64,000 bases of DNA from NCBI GenBank assembly GCA_964459465.1, contig CAYWLR010000006.1:80811-144810 (forward strand). Direction: 5' to 3'. This document shows positions 40,783 through 49,116 of this stretch, in pieces (the first letter of the stretch is position 1; each line of letters starts with the position of its first letter). This DNA is from CALAMC01 sp964459465 (GTDB lineage: Bacteria; Zixibacteria; MSB-5A5; GN15; PGXB01). The position numbers and the translations under genes were made by a program. The notes beneath the pieces were generated by a model, which was not told where the DNA came from, ran no database searches, and saw nothing but the letters and a program-made list of their open reading frames with translations.

Positions 40783-43095
40783 TTACCACCACGACCAGAA
40801 TTCGACCCGAATCTTCGATAGTACCTTGCGGCCCAATATCCCCAACAACGAGGCTTTCCCCGTTTCAATCTTGGCATAACCACTCATACCCTCGCGCAAC
40901 AGGCCTTCTTCATTGGCCATGATCGCCGAGACTTCAAAAAAATATCGACCGTCTTTTTGTGTCGCCGCTTCGGGGATACGAACAATTGTACCCTCGAACG
41001 TTCTATTGGGATAAGTACGAATTTTTACCGATACCTTCTGCCCCAGCTGCAACCGGCCGATTTCGAAATCGGACACCGGAATAAGTACCTCGACCGTCTT
41101 GTGATTGATTACCGACAGAAGAGTTTTTTCAGTCGGATTGCGGAACACCACTCCTGCGATGGGTGCCGTGACAATGCGGGCGTCGCCCTGCATCTGCAAA
41201 AACTCCAGTCGGGCTTTCTGGCTTTCGATTTTCTTTTCGAGGATGATTTCTTCCTCCCGAAGCGGGCCGGATCTCAATACATCCAGCGCCGACACCGCCG
41301 TCTGCCAGTTGGCCTTGTCGATATCCATCTTCGAGCGAGCGCCTTCCAGCTGTTCCGGGGAAATCAATTCCCGTCTGGCCAGCTCCTGCGCACGTTCATA
41401 ATCCTTCTGGCTTTTATCATACGCCGCCAGCGCCGCCGCGACCCGGGCCTGGGCTTCATCGACCTCCACTTGCTTGGGCGGGGCTTTGAGAAGCATCAGC
41501 TCCCCTTCCAGACTCTGAAGCGCCGCGTTGGCCGCCAGAATTTCCTGCGATATCTGATTCGAGGTCAATATCGCCAGCGTATCACCCGGTATGACCTGCT
41601 GCCCGTCACCAACCAGCGGGGCCAGGTTCAACAGCCCCATATCGTTGGCATTCATCTGCATGATAGACATCTTGTCGTCCGGATTCTGGCCGCCGTAATG
41701 TAAACTGCTCTGCAGAAAACCATATTCGCTTAACGACACGTCAAACCGCGCGATGGGCTTGATATAAACTTCACCCGATACCCGGTTGGGAAACGGTATC
41801 GCCACGCATAAAACGATTATGATGATAGCGATGACAATATAGCTGATCAGCCGTCCCGGTTTTTTCAAAATATCCTTCATATACTTGACGTGCGTGACTA
41901 TCCCTCTGGCCAGTGACCGTAACTTATTGCGTAATATAAAAAATAGCAGAAGAACCAGCAATAAAAATCCCGCCCCGCCCCAGTGGGATATCATGAAACC
42001 GCCCAGTATATATATTATCAAAACAATCAGGAAAAATGAATAAAGCGAGGCCAAAAAGGCATATATCAGGAAGGCCCTCTTCTCGCGCTTGGTCGCCGCC
42101 ACCGGTTCAATCGGCCAGCCCAGAATTATTCTTTTGAAAATATTGCCCGCGTAATCAAATGCCCGACTGCGCAAATTGACAATGTCCAGCCAGTCGGATA
42201 ATAAATAATAACCGTCAAGTTTAATCAGCGGGTTAAAATTGAATAAATATGTCACCAGACTGACTCCGGCGATTATCCGCGCCACCTCATTGATAAACAC
42301 GCCCGGCACCGTCACGCGCCAGACAATGATCGCGAATGCCGTCAACAGAAGTTGATAATACGGCCCGGCCAAAGTGACTGCGAGCCGCTGGGATTTTTTC
42401 GGGAACAGCCAGCTGTCGGAAACATCGCAATAAAAGCAGGGCTGCAAATACATCAGCAAAAAACCCATCTCACGGACCTCGCCGCCGTAGTGACGGCAGA
42501 CCACGGCGTGGGCGAATTCATGGAAAACTATAATTATAAACAGCGAAACGACAATAGCGGCAATGGATCCCAGAGCGAACAGACCGCCGAGGTCAAACCA
42601 TAACAACTCACGGGCCTCCTCGAATAATATCACCGCCGCCGCCAATATCACCACCGAGAACATGAAAAACCAGAACGGCCGATGAAACGGCTTATATATA
42701 ATGTTCAGTCTGTCGAGGAATTTCCCCGGTCGAAATCCTTTTATCTTCAAAAACAGTATCCTGTCGGCCAGTGAACGGGGACGAAACGCCTGCTTGGCGG
42801 CGCGCGATATTTCCTGTTCGGTCCGCCCGTCATCGATAAAAAACATCGAGCGAAGATTCTCCACAAACTGCCCGACATTTTCCGCCGTTATCTGGAAACC
42901 GAATTTTTCTTTAAACCCGGCGGCGATTTCCTCCGGAGAGGTTTTGCCGTCGAGTCGGTTTATCAGCCAGAATTCCGGCTCCCGCAATTGGAAATAACTA
43001 CCGGTGATGGGATCCTTGATATGATAGCAGGTCTGGCCGTCAATAACGGTCGGAGCCGAAATCAAATCCGAACGCAGTTTGGCAAACTGTGACAT
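40783..43095 (-). CDS. PqqD-like / M50 peptidase / HlyD fusion protein
   Basis: A 770-residue inner-membrane protein. N-terminal residues about 20-100 resemble a PqqD/RRE peptide-binding domain (YFQLREPEFWLINRLDGKTS). Then follow M50 site-2-protease helices with the zinc motif HEFAH (about 191-195) and the distal Asp in NPLIKLDGYYLLSD (about 298-311), with about 10 helices to residue 440. The C-terminal third is a HlyD/RND-type adaptor with barrel strands and a coiled-coil hairpin (about 540-640). This combination is known from exporters and maturation systems for small peptides, usually next to MacB-like ABC genes. A MacB-type 3' remnant lies just upstream (43146), so the system may be incomplete. 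No precursor peptide gene is evident. Confidence 0.85.
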   Translation of the reverse strand: MSQFAKLRSDLISAPTVIDGQTCYHIKDPITGSYFQLREPEFWLINRLDGKTSPEEIAAGFKEKFGFQITAENVGQFVENLRSMFFIDDGRTEQEISRAAKQAFRPRSLADRILFLKIKGFRPGKFLDRLNIIYKPFHRPFWFFMFSVVILAAAVILFEEARELLWFDLGGLFALGSIAAIVVSLFIIIVFHEFAHAVVCRHYGGEVREMGFLLMYLQPCFYCDVSDSWLFPKKSQRLAVTLAGPYYQLLLTAFAIIVWRVTVPGVFINEVARIIAGVSLVTYLFNFNPLIKLDGYYLLSDWLDIVNLRSRAFDYAGNIFKRIILGWPIEPVAATKREKRAFLIYAFLASLYSFFLIVLIIYILGGFMISHWGGAGFLLLVLLLFFILRNKLRSLARGIVTHVKYMKDILKKPGRLISYIVIAIIIIVLCVAIPFPNRVSGEVYIKPIARFDVSLSEYGFLQSSLHYGGQNPDDKMSIMQMNANDMGLLNLAPLVGDGQQVIPGDTLAILTSNQISQEILAANAALQSLEGELMLLKAPPKQVEVDEAQARVAAALAAYDKSQKDYERAQELARRELISPEQLEGARSKMDIDKANWQTAVSALDVLRSGPLREEEIILEKKIESQKARLEFLQMQGDARIVTAPIAGVVFRNPTEKTLLSVINHKTVEVLIPVSDFEIGRLQLGQKVSVKIRTYPNRTFEGTIVRIPEAATQKDGRYFFEVSAIMANEEGLLREGMSGYAKIETGKASLLGILGRKVLSKIRVEFWSWW

Positions 43096-43145
43096 GGGAA
43101 TAAGTTAAAATATAAAGCGTCTTCAATCAAGATGGCATTTGACTG

Positions 43146-43268
43146 CGAAAATTCGATTTACCGCTCTGGCTGATTCTGACTGCCTTTCTATTTGGCCTTA
43201 TAGTCAGCCTTCTGGCGGGATATTATCCAGCCTCTAAAGCCGCCAAAGTTGATCCGGCGAGGCCCTTC
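43146..43268 (+). pseudogene. 3' remnant of a MacB/FtsX-type ABC permease gene
   Basis: A 41-codon stretch reads RKFDLPLWLILTAFLFGLIV then SLLAGYYPASKAAKVDPARPF. This is the last membrane helix and conserved C-terminal end (GxYPAxxAAxxdPxxAL) of MacB-like permeases. No upstream part of such a gene exists, and the natural stop near the end of this motif is missing. It is a fragment, consistent with loss of an ABC exporter once linked to the M50-HlyD gene. Confidence 0.65.
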
Positions 43269-43311
43269 GCGAAGAATAATCTGGCTTTTAAATCAGGAAA
43301 TCAATTATTGT

Positions 43312-44721
43312 CTATGAGCAATCCGGGTCCGGGCCGGGCGGAACACCGTAAATAAAATCAATTAGATATAATACATCGATAAGGTTTATCGCACCGTCGG
43401 CGTTGACATCCCCCGACTGCGGCGGAACCGGCGCCGGCCCCGCCGGAGCACTATAAATATGATCAATCAAATACAATACGTCGATTAAATTTATGGCGCC
43501 GTCCGCATTGACATCACCGCATATAAAATCGTCCAGATCGATATACAGCGAATCAAGTGGCGTCATCGCTGTCGCGACACCGTCGGAAAATTCTAAATAA
43601 TATTTATACCACCCGGTTTCGGAAACATTAAGCGCCGTCTCGAAAATCGCTCCGTCAGCATAATCCTTGGCGCACGCCGTCATGTCATATGCTGCATCAT
43701 CAAAATGCAACGTTCTGATAACGGGCAGATGATTATCATCGTCAATATAAGTTGCCGTCGCCGTTATATGCCCGATATCATCCCCGACAACGTCCACTCC
43801 GCCAAGCTGGGGTGCAGTGTTGACGGCGGAAAAATCCAGCAGGTTCGACGATGGCATGAAAATGGCGGCTTTGCCTTCATCGCAATAAGTGAGCGTCGTC
43901 AGCGCCAGCATGGCCGTCACCGGGGCCGCGCCGATAAAACCCGATGGCGGCGGCCAGTCCGACCACCCCGGCTGCGCCGTCAGGTCCGCGATGTTGCACG
44001 ATAGATAAAGTGAGTTGCCGCTGATATTTGTGGATATTGACCCGATGTGAGTCAAACTGCTGTCGGCCAGGTCCATGGCATAAAGCCCTGAAGTGTATAT
44101 CACCGCATTGGCATAAAGCAATAAGTACACGGTCGAATCGGACATATTGGGATCCAGAATCCCGACCATATATAAATAATACGTGAACAGCCCGCCCGAC
44201 GTGGGAAACCCGCCGCCATTGTTGTCCAGCCGGAAATAAAGTTTGTTGTCGGAGTATGAACCATAAAGGTGCGCGATGTCGAGATTACTCCCGCCTCCTG
44301 TCTGGTCACCGGTATCATCGGTGCCCAGGTCGGCCAGAAGGTGTGACGGCACCGGGAACTGTTCGGCGCCGTTCTTGGGCGACTGGCTGACCACGGCCGT
44401 ATCAATTTCAGAGCGGAAATACCATTCGAGCGTATTCGACGGCGGTTGATAGTCGATAAAACCGGAAAAAGTCTGGGTGGTGCAGGCCTCGTATGACAGA
44501 TTTAACACGACATTACTCCACGAGGTCTGGGTGTAATCCCGGAAAATCAGGCGATGTTCGGCGCCCGTATTCATGTAAAGAGAATCGGTTATATCGAAAT
44601 TGAAATGGGTTATTGCCGACGGCGCGCTGGAAGCGGAATATTCATATGGTTTCGGATATTCCTGCGCCATCGATATATCGACGGCCATGACAAGAATGAA
44701 AGAAATCAAAGTTTTGCTCAT
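43312..44721 (-). CDS. Secreted protein with C-terminal type I dockerin-like repeats
   Basis: A 469-residue protein from ATG 44721, with GAGGG seven bases upstream. The signal peptide ends near SMAQ (about residue 20). The central part (about 40-400) is beta-rich, with features of choice-of-anchor secreted proteins, and is of unknown function. The C-terminal ~65 residues contain two copies of GDVNADGAINLIDVLYLIDxIY, calcium-binding F-hand repeats of dockerin type. In non-cellulolytic bacteria such modules probably mediate protein-protein contacts on the surface. No cohesin-like protein is seen in the window. Confidence 0.82.
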   Translation of the reverse strand: MSKTLISFILVMAVDISMAQEYPKPYEYSASSAPSAITHFNFDITDSLYMNTGAEHRLIFRDYTQTSWSNVVLNLSYEACTTQTFSGFIDYQPPSNTLEWYFRSEIDTAVVSQSPKNGAEQFPVPSHLLADLGTDDTGDQTGGGSNLDIAHLYGSYSDNKLYFRLDNNGGGFPTSGGLFTYYLYMVGILDPNMSDSTVYLLLYANAVIYTSGLYAMDLADSSLTHIGSISTNISGNSLYLSCNIADLTAQPGWSDWPPPSGFIGAAPVTAMLALTTLTYCDEGKAAIFMPSSNLLDFSAVNTAPQLGGVDVVGDDIGHITATATYIDDDNHLPVIRTLHFDDAAYDMTACAKDYADGAIFETALNVSETGWYKYYLEFSDGVATAMTPLDSLYIDLDDFICGDVNADGAINLIDVLYLIDHIYSAPAGPAPVPPQSGDVNADGAINLIDVLYLIDFIYGVPPGPDPDCS

Positions 44722-44836
44722 ATATCCCTCGTTGCGGGTTTCGAGTAAATGCAGTAATAATCTAATATATAATGAAATGATAAATTTCAAACGGGTTTTT
44801 TGTCCGGACCGACGGCCATTTGTACCGCTTTTGATA

Positions 44837-44870
44837 CAAAAAAGGCCGGCTTTTCAAAACCGGCCTTCAT
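44837..44870 (-). terminator. Intrinsic terminator of the porin-cytochrome operon
   Basis: An 8-bp stem AAGGCCGG/CCGGCCTT with a 10-base loop, followed on the minus strand by a T-run, 26 bases beyond the stop of the 44893 gene. Confidence 0.8.
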
Positions 44871-44892
44871 TATACGTCGCAATTATATTTTC

Positions 44893-46083
44893 CTAAAAGC
44901 CCACCATGAGACCCAGAACAAATCGGTTTTCCTCGTCCTCAATCATATATGTATTTTCGACAAAACCGCGAATGTTGGTCCTTATCACATGCCCCAGATG
45001 ACCGGTTATGGAATGATAACCCGGCGCGTCATGGTCATAATCAACAACATTATAACTGGCAACGCCGTAAAATTTGCTCCGGTCGCCGTGCGGCATTATA
45101 GTCAACTCGGCCAGCCCCCCGCGCGACAGGATTTTAGTATTCGTCGGCCCGCCCTCTTCCATGAACGGGTCGGTATCCCTGCGCTCCAGAAACTGAAGAT
45201 TCAATTCGGCCGCCCCCAGAGCCAGCGTCGCATCAATCCCGCCCATGGTAACCTCGTTGACGAACTGATTGCCCTCCTTGCCGTAATAACCGATAACCCC
45301 CAGCCTTAGATTATCGTTGATATTCTGCGATAGCCTTCCCACGGCGCATTTATACTTATCGTCGTCATAAACCTTGAATTCCTCATCGGCGACTCCGATA
45401 CCGTTGCCGTTGATGATTTCAAAAATAAGATCGGTTCCGGTTTCAAAGCCATAGGTCATCATGATACCACGGTCGTAGGCCATATTTATCCGTGAATTGC
45501 CGGGACTGAATTTATAAATCTGGTAATCTTCATATGTCAGGCGCAATTCTCTTTTGAACAAGGGGTCGGACACCTGAAACTGGCCCAAATAAATATCCAG
45601 TTCGGAATTGAAAACATTGTTGAACATGATATAGGCGTCTTCGATACCGACCACTTCACCCCGCTCGCTGATATAGAAATAGAAATAATAGGCAATGTCT
45701 TTGGTAAGGGCGCCGCCGGAAAGGAGCTTGAGATTGAACGGCAGCGACAAATCGACATCCCGATCGGAGACCGTCTGATGCTGGATGAAACCGTCTATAC
45801 GGACCGCCAGCGGCAAATCGCGGATGAGGTCGAGATTGTCATCCCCGGTTTTTATGAAATATCTCGGGGCCTCCTGATCTTTAAGGACAAAACCGTTGCC
45901 CGCGAATTCATCGCCGTATTCCTTGAGCCTCGGCACCGGGGCATGACACGTCGTACAGGACATACTGTACTTGCGGGCGAAAGCCGGGATGGCCTCGGCC
46001 GTGTCGGTCGGCGTCAGAACGCTTAGCATGACGATCCCGGCCAGCGGCCCCAAAATCATAAACAGGGTCATCGATTTTTTCAT
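44893..46083 (-). CDS. Outer-membrane porin-like protein with N-terminal haem c motif
   Basis: A 396-residue protein. The signal peptide ends near TAEAIPAFA (about residue 32). One haem-binding motif CTTCH (about 43-47) lies in the segment FARKYSMSCTTCHAPVPRLKEYGDEF. The rest (about 75-396) is made of alternating amphipathic strands and ends in FVLGLMVGF with a terminal Phe, as expected for an outer-membrane beta-barrel. It follows the pentahaem cytochrome gene by eight bases. The pair resembles porin-cytochrome conduits that carry electrons across the outer membrane, or haem-containing porins of nitrite and sulfur metabolism. The electron acceptor is unknown. Confidence 0.82.
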   Translation of the reverse strand: MKKSMTLFMILGPLAGIVMLSVLTPTDTAEAIPAFARKYSMSCTTCHAPVPRLKEYGDEFAGNGFVLKDQEAPRYFIKTGDDNLDLIRDLPLAVRIDGFIQHQTVSDRDVDLSLPFNLKLLSGGALTKDIAYYFYFYISERGEVVGIEDAYIMFNNVFNSELDIYLGQFQVSDPLFKRELRLTYEDYQIYKFSPGNSRINMAYDRGIMMTYGFETGTDLIFEIINGNGIGVADEEFKVYDDDKYKCAVGRLSQNINDNLRLGVIGYYGKEGNQFVNEVTMGGIDATLALGAAELNLQFLERRDTDPFMEEGGPTNTKILSRGGLAELTIMPHGDRSKFYGVASYNVVDYDHDAPGYHSITGHLGHVIRTNIRGFVENTYMIEDEENRFVLGLMVGF

Positions 46084-46091
46084 ACTTCCCC

Positions 46092-47453
46092 CTAATCAAG
46101 TATCGTTACGGTTGTGAAATGCTGATTGACCGGGACTATTTCGGATTCTTCTTCCGGGACATTCAAAAAGTCCGCCACCGGCTTGACCAGCTTCTGATAA
46201 TTCAACCTGGCCGTGATTTTCATCTCGCCCGGTTCGCAATCGACCGGGATGTCAAACGTGAACGTTTCCAGTTTGGTTTCCCTCGGCCCGATACGATAAT
46301 CGACTCCGAGCGAAGCCGTATTCCACTGCTGAATGGTCATGCGCCCCTGCGGATCGAAGTATGGCATGCGGAAAATACGATCGCCGATAGGGATCCCGTC
46401 CCGCTGAACGCCCTCGAAATTGAGTTTGTCCAGAGCAATTCCCATGTCCTGATAGGCCAGCACATCTGTGCCGATGGTATATTCCTCTCCATCAAAGCCT
46501 TTCTTATCCACCGTCAGGTGATAAACTTTTCCGGCGGCATCGACCGCCTCGACATGCAACCAGACAATTCGATCTTCGACCGATCCGGTCGGGAATTTAT
46601 GCCCGGTTTTCTGATTGAACAGCGCCACCGTGAATTTGACCGTTTCCCCCGGTTCGGCTTCCTTTATGTCGGGATGAATCCGCAATTCGATCGTCCCGCC
46701 CACCTTGCCGGGATCATGCGCGCCGTGGAACAGGTGTTGCCAGGCATCGTCATAAATATTGCCCATTTCCGCCGTCTGCCCTCGTGCTTTGGTCATATGG
46801 CAGTCCTGACAACGAACTCCCTCGGCGGCGTACGGCCCTTCTTTCCATTCCAGTTGCGTCGATTTAACCCAGATTCCAAAAGGGCTTTTTTCGTTGTGGC
46901 AGGTCCCGCAGAATTCCGGCTTGTTCAAAAAATCCGATTTGGCCCCCTGATGGGCCGGCGAATTAACCGTTTCGCGCGGGCCGTACTTGATATCACCCGG
47001 CGATGATATCCAGTTGAAATTGAACGGAACGTCTCCCTCGAACCCGATAACGGTATGGCACACTTCGCAGGAAACCGCCTCATTGGCCCGGCTGTTTTTC
47101 TCCGGACGCGGCGGCGGAACGTCTCCGGCCAGAAAGGCAATCGGGGCATGACAACCGTTGCACCCGGCCTTTACCTCGGCCACCTTCGGATCTTTTTCGG
47201 CGTGCGGCACGGCCAGCTCGAAATATTCGATTTCATCCCAGTGATGCACATAGGCCTGCGACATCATCGCCTGTTGCCACTGACGATAAAAATCAAGATG
47301 GCACGATGTCCCGCAGTAATCGGGAGTATCGTAATCCTTGTACGAACGTGTGCCGAGAGCCTTATCTCCGGCGGCGGCCAAAAGCAATTCCGGCACATAA
47401 AACAAAAGCGTCAAAGCCACGGCCGCACATGTAACCTTCCGAAAAAACTCCAT
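46092..47453 (-). CDS. Multihaem c-type cytochrome (c554-like, about five haems)
   Basis: A 453-residue protein from ATG 47453 (GGGGGA just upstream); an ATG at 47486 overlapping the TGA of a small upstream frame is the alternative. After a signal peptide it has one CX3CH motif (CGTSCH) and four CXXCH motifs (CNGCH, CEVCH, CGTCH, CQDCH) in the first 250 residues. The spacing and opening YCGTSCHLDFYRQWQQAMMSQA resemble the cytochrome c554 family. The last 200 residues form a beta-sandwich (GETVKFTVALFNQKTGHKFPTG). It probably passes electrons in the periplasm or on the surface, in partnership with the porin-cytochrome gene eight bases downstream. Confidence 0.87.
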   Translation of the reverse strand: MEFFRKVTCAAVALTLLFYVPELLLAAAGDKALGTRSYKDYDTPDYCGTSCHLDFYRQWQQAMMSQAYVHHWDEIEYFELAVPHAEKDPKVAEVKAGCNGCHAPIAFLAGDVPPPRPEKNSRANEAVSCEVCHTVIGFEGDVPFNFNWISSPGDIKYGPRETVNSPAHQGAKSDFLNKPEFCGTCHNEKSPFGIWVKSTQLEWKEGPYAAEGVRCQDCHMTKARGQTAEMGNIYDDAWQHLFHGAHDPGKVGGTIELRIHPDIKEAEPGETVKFTVALFNQKTGHKFPTGSVEDRIVWLHVEAVDAAGKVYHLTVDKKGFDGEEYTIGTDVLAYQDMGIALDKLNFEGVQRDGIPIGDRIFRMPYFDPQGRMTIQQWNTASLGVDYRIGPRETKLETFTFDIPVDCEPGEMKITARLNYQKLVKPVADFLNVPEEESEIVPVNQHFTTVTILD

Positions 47454-47482
47454 AAATCCCCCATTCACATTTTTCGCGTGAT

Positions 47483-47602
47483 TCATTGTAACCCCCCGGT
47501 TTTATTGCATGTTTTTAAAAAGATGCTGATGATTGCCGCGATTGTCAAGAAAAATGAAACTATCATTGGCCCGAAATTATTAGAACGCTCTCCATGCGCC
47601 AT
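47483..47602 (-). CDS. Possible 39-residue single-helix membrane protein
   Basis: A small frame from ATG 47602 with one membrane helix (PMIVSFFLTIAAIISIFL) and a basic tail. Its TGA overlaps an ATG in the frame of the cytochrome gene (ATGA). No good ribosome site precedes it and the frame is open further upstream. It is plausible as a small cytochrome-operon membrane protein but weakly supported. Confidence 0.3.
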   Translation of the reverse strand: MAHGERSNNFGPMIVSFFLTIAAIISIFLKTCNKTGGLQ

Positions 47603-47805
47603 GATTTGGCCATATCTGTACTTAATCATAGGGTATTCGTAATACAAAATTGCCGGAAACATCTCTATTAGAAACGAAAGTTCTCCCCTGCTCGACCTGA
47701 AGTGTGCTTGCCGGTGAACCGAATCGGCCGATTTTTTCAATAAACAAACCCGGCGAACAAAACGTAGGTTAGAAAGACCATAATCTTCGGGAAAGGAACC
47801 AAAAT

Positions 47806-49038
47806 ATGAGTTTGCCTGAAATTGCCCTCAATTCCGTTGTGGCCGCATTATTCTTGTCTTTGCCGGTATTCGGACAGGTTTTCCCCACCACTGCCGCCCA
47901 TGCCCCCGGCAAACGGTTGCTGTTTCTTCATTATGAAAACAGCGGTGGCGAAAAAGGCGTGACGACTCTCCAGTACCGAACCGACAGCCGGCCTGAAATT
48001 GCGTTGTGGGAACTGCTTGATGGAAACAGAAACTCTTTTAATGAATATTTTTATGATGATGGCGGCCGCTTGCTTAAAATGGATCGTCTGTATTCGGATT
48101 CCATAAAATCCTCTGAAATTTACGAATATGATTCAAGAGACCGGATCAGCAAAGTTATTTTCAACCAATCCGACGGCATCACCGGCTCGGTCGCGTTTGT
48201 CTATGATAGCAGCAACCGATGCCTCACGGCCAAATGCGACAAACACAAGGGTTGGCTGACCGCTGACGTCGCTTTCATTTATGACGAAACCGGTCGTCTT
48301 TCGGGAGCGAATATATTTCGCGACGGAGCCATTCTTGGGACGATATCGTACAATTATGACGCCTTCGGCAATCGTGAAAGGGAATACTGGGATCTTGGCG
48401 GTCGCTGGAATCAGACCTTCGGCTATGAATATGAAGATTGCCCTAAAATGCCCATTGCTTATTTTACTTCAGGTAATCCCTTCATCCCCGGCGGAAATGG
48501 TTTCCGCGTCCTCAAGGAAGACTACACGTATAATGGTGAAACCGGCGGTCCATCATACTATCGTTATGACCCCTTGGGTCGATTAACCTCCAAAAAATTC
48601 GTCCGCGATGACGGTCTGATAACCGACAACATCTATTTTTACAATGCAAAAGGACTTATATCCCGGACACGGCGAACGTACTCCGACGGCAAGACGGCTG
48701 TGATAACGTATGCATTCGATGCCGAGAGTCATATCGTCCGCCGGACGTTGAAACGTACCGACGGTGTTGTCAGCGATGAAGTCTATGAATACGATGACGA
48801 AGGCCGCATGATTTCAGCCCTCTATGATAATGTCGATACGTGGTTGACCGGCACTTTGAATTTCAAACATTATGATGACGGTCGAATAGCCAAAGGGGTA
48901 TTTATATCCGACAATGGTTCGGCCGATTTGTTTTTCGAATACGATAGAAATGACAATTTAATCGCGATTACCTGGATGTTCTCCTTCGGCGCATATCAAA
49001 AGTATACTTTCGAGTATGAAAAGAAACCCGCTCGATAA
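47806..49038 (+). CDS. Secreted YD/RHS-repeat-like protein
   Basis: A 410-residue protein with an N-terminal signal segment (about residues 8-24, ending VFGQ). It is built of about 14 repeats of roughly 20-25 residues with the pattern E-Y-x-Y-D-x-x-G-R-L-x-x (YEYDSRDRISKV, FIYDETGRLSGA, YRYDPLGRLTSK, YEYDDEGRMISA). These are YD repeats as found in RHS and teneurin shells, but the protein is much shorter than RHS toxins and has no toxin or core domain. Surface or periplasmic; role unknown. ATG 47806 follows AAAGGA. Confidence 0.8.
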   Translation: MSLPEIALNSVVAALFLSLPVFGQVFPTTAAHAPGKRLLFLHYENSGGEKGVTTLQYRTDSRPEIALWELLDGNRNSFNEYFYDDGGRLLKMDRLYSDSIKSSEIYEYDSRDRISKVIFNQSDGITGSVAFVYDSSNRCLTAKCDKHKGWLTADVAFIYDETGRLSGANIFRDGAILGTISYNYDAFGNREREYWDLGGRWNQTFGYEYEDCPKMPIAYFTSGNPFIPGGNGFRVLKEDYTYNGETGGPSYYRYDPLGRLTSKKFVRDDGLITDNIYFYNAKGLISRTRRTYSDGKTAVITYAFDAESHIVRRTLKRTDGVVSDEVYEYDDEGRMISALYDNVDTWLTGTLNFKHYDDGRIAKGVFISDNGSADLFFEYDRNDNLIAITWMFSFGAYQKYTFEYEKKPAR

Positions 49039-49060
49039 ATTAACCGGGAAATTGCATATG

Positions 49061-49091
49061 AAAAACGGGCAGGCCCGAATGAACCTGCCCG
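49061..49091 (-). terminator. Intrinsic terminator of the papain-family protease gene
   Basis: A perfect 8-bp stem CGGGCAGG/CCTGCCCG with a 10-base loop; on the minus strand it is followed by TTTTT. It also lies just after the + strand YD-repeat gene. Confidence 0.8.
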
Positions 49092-49116
49092 CTTCTGCGA
49101 TAATTATCGGTTTTTG

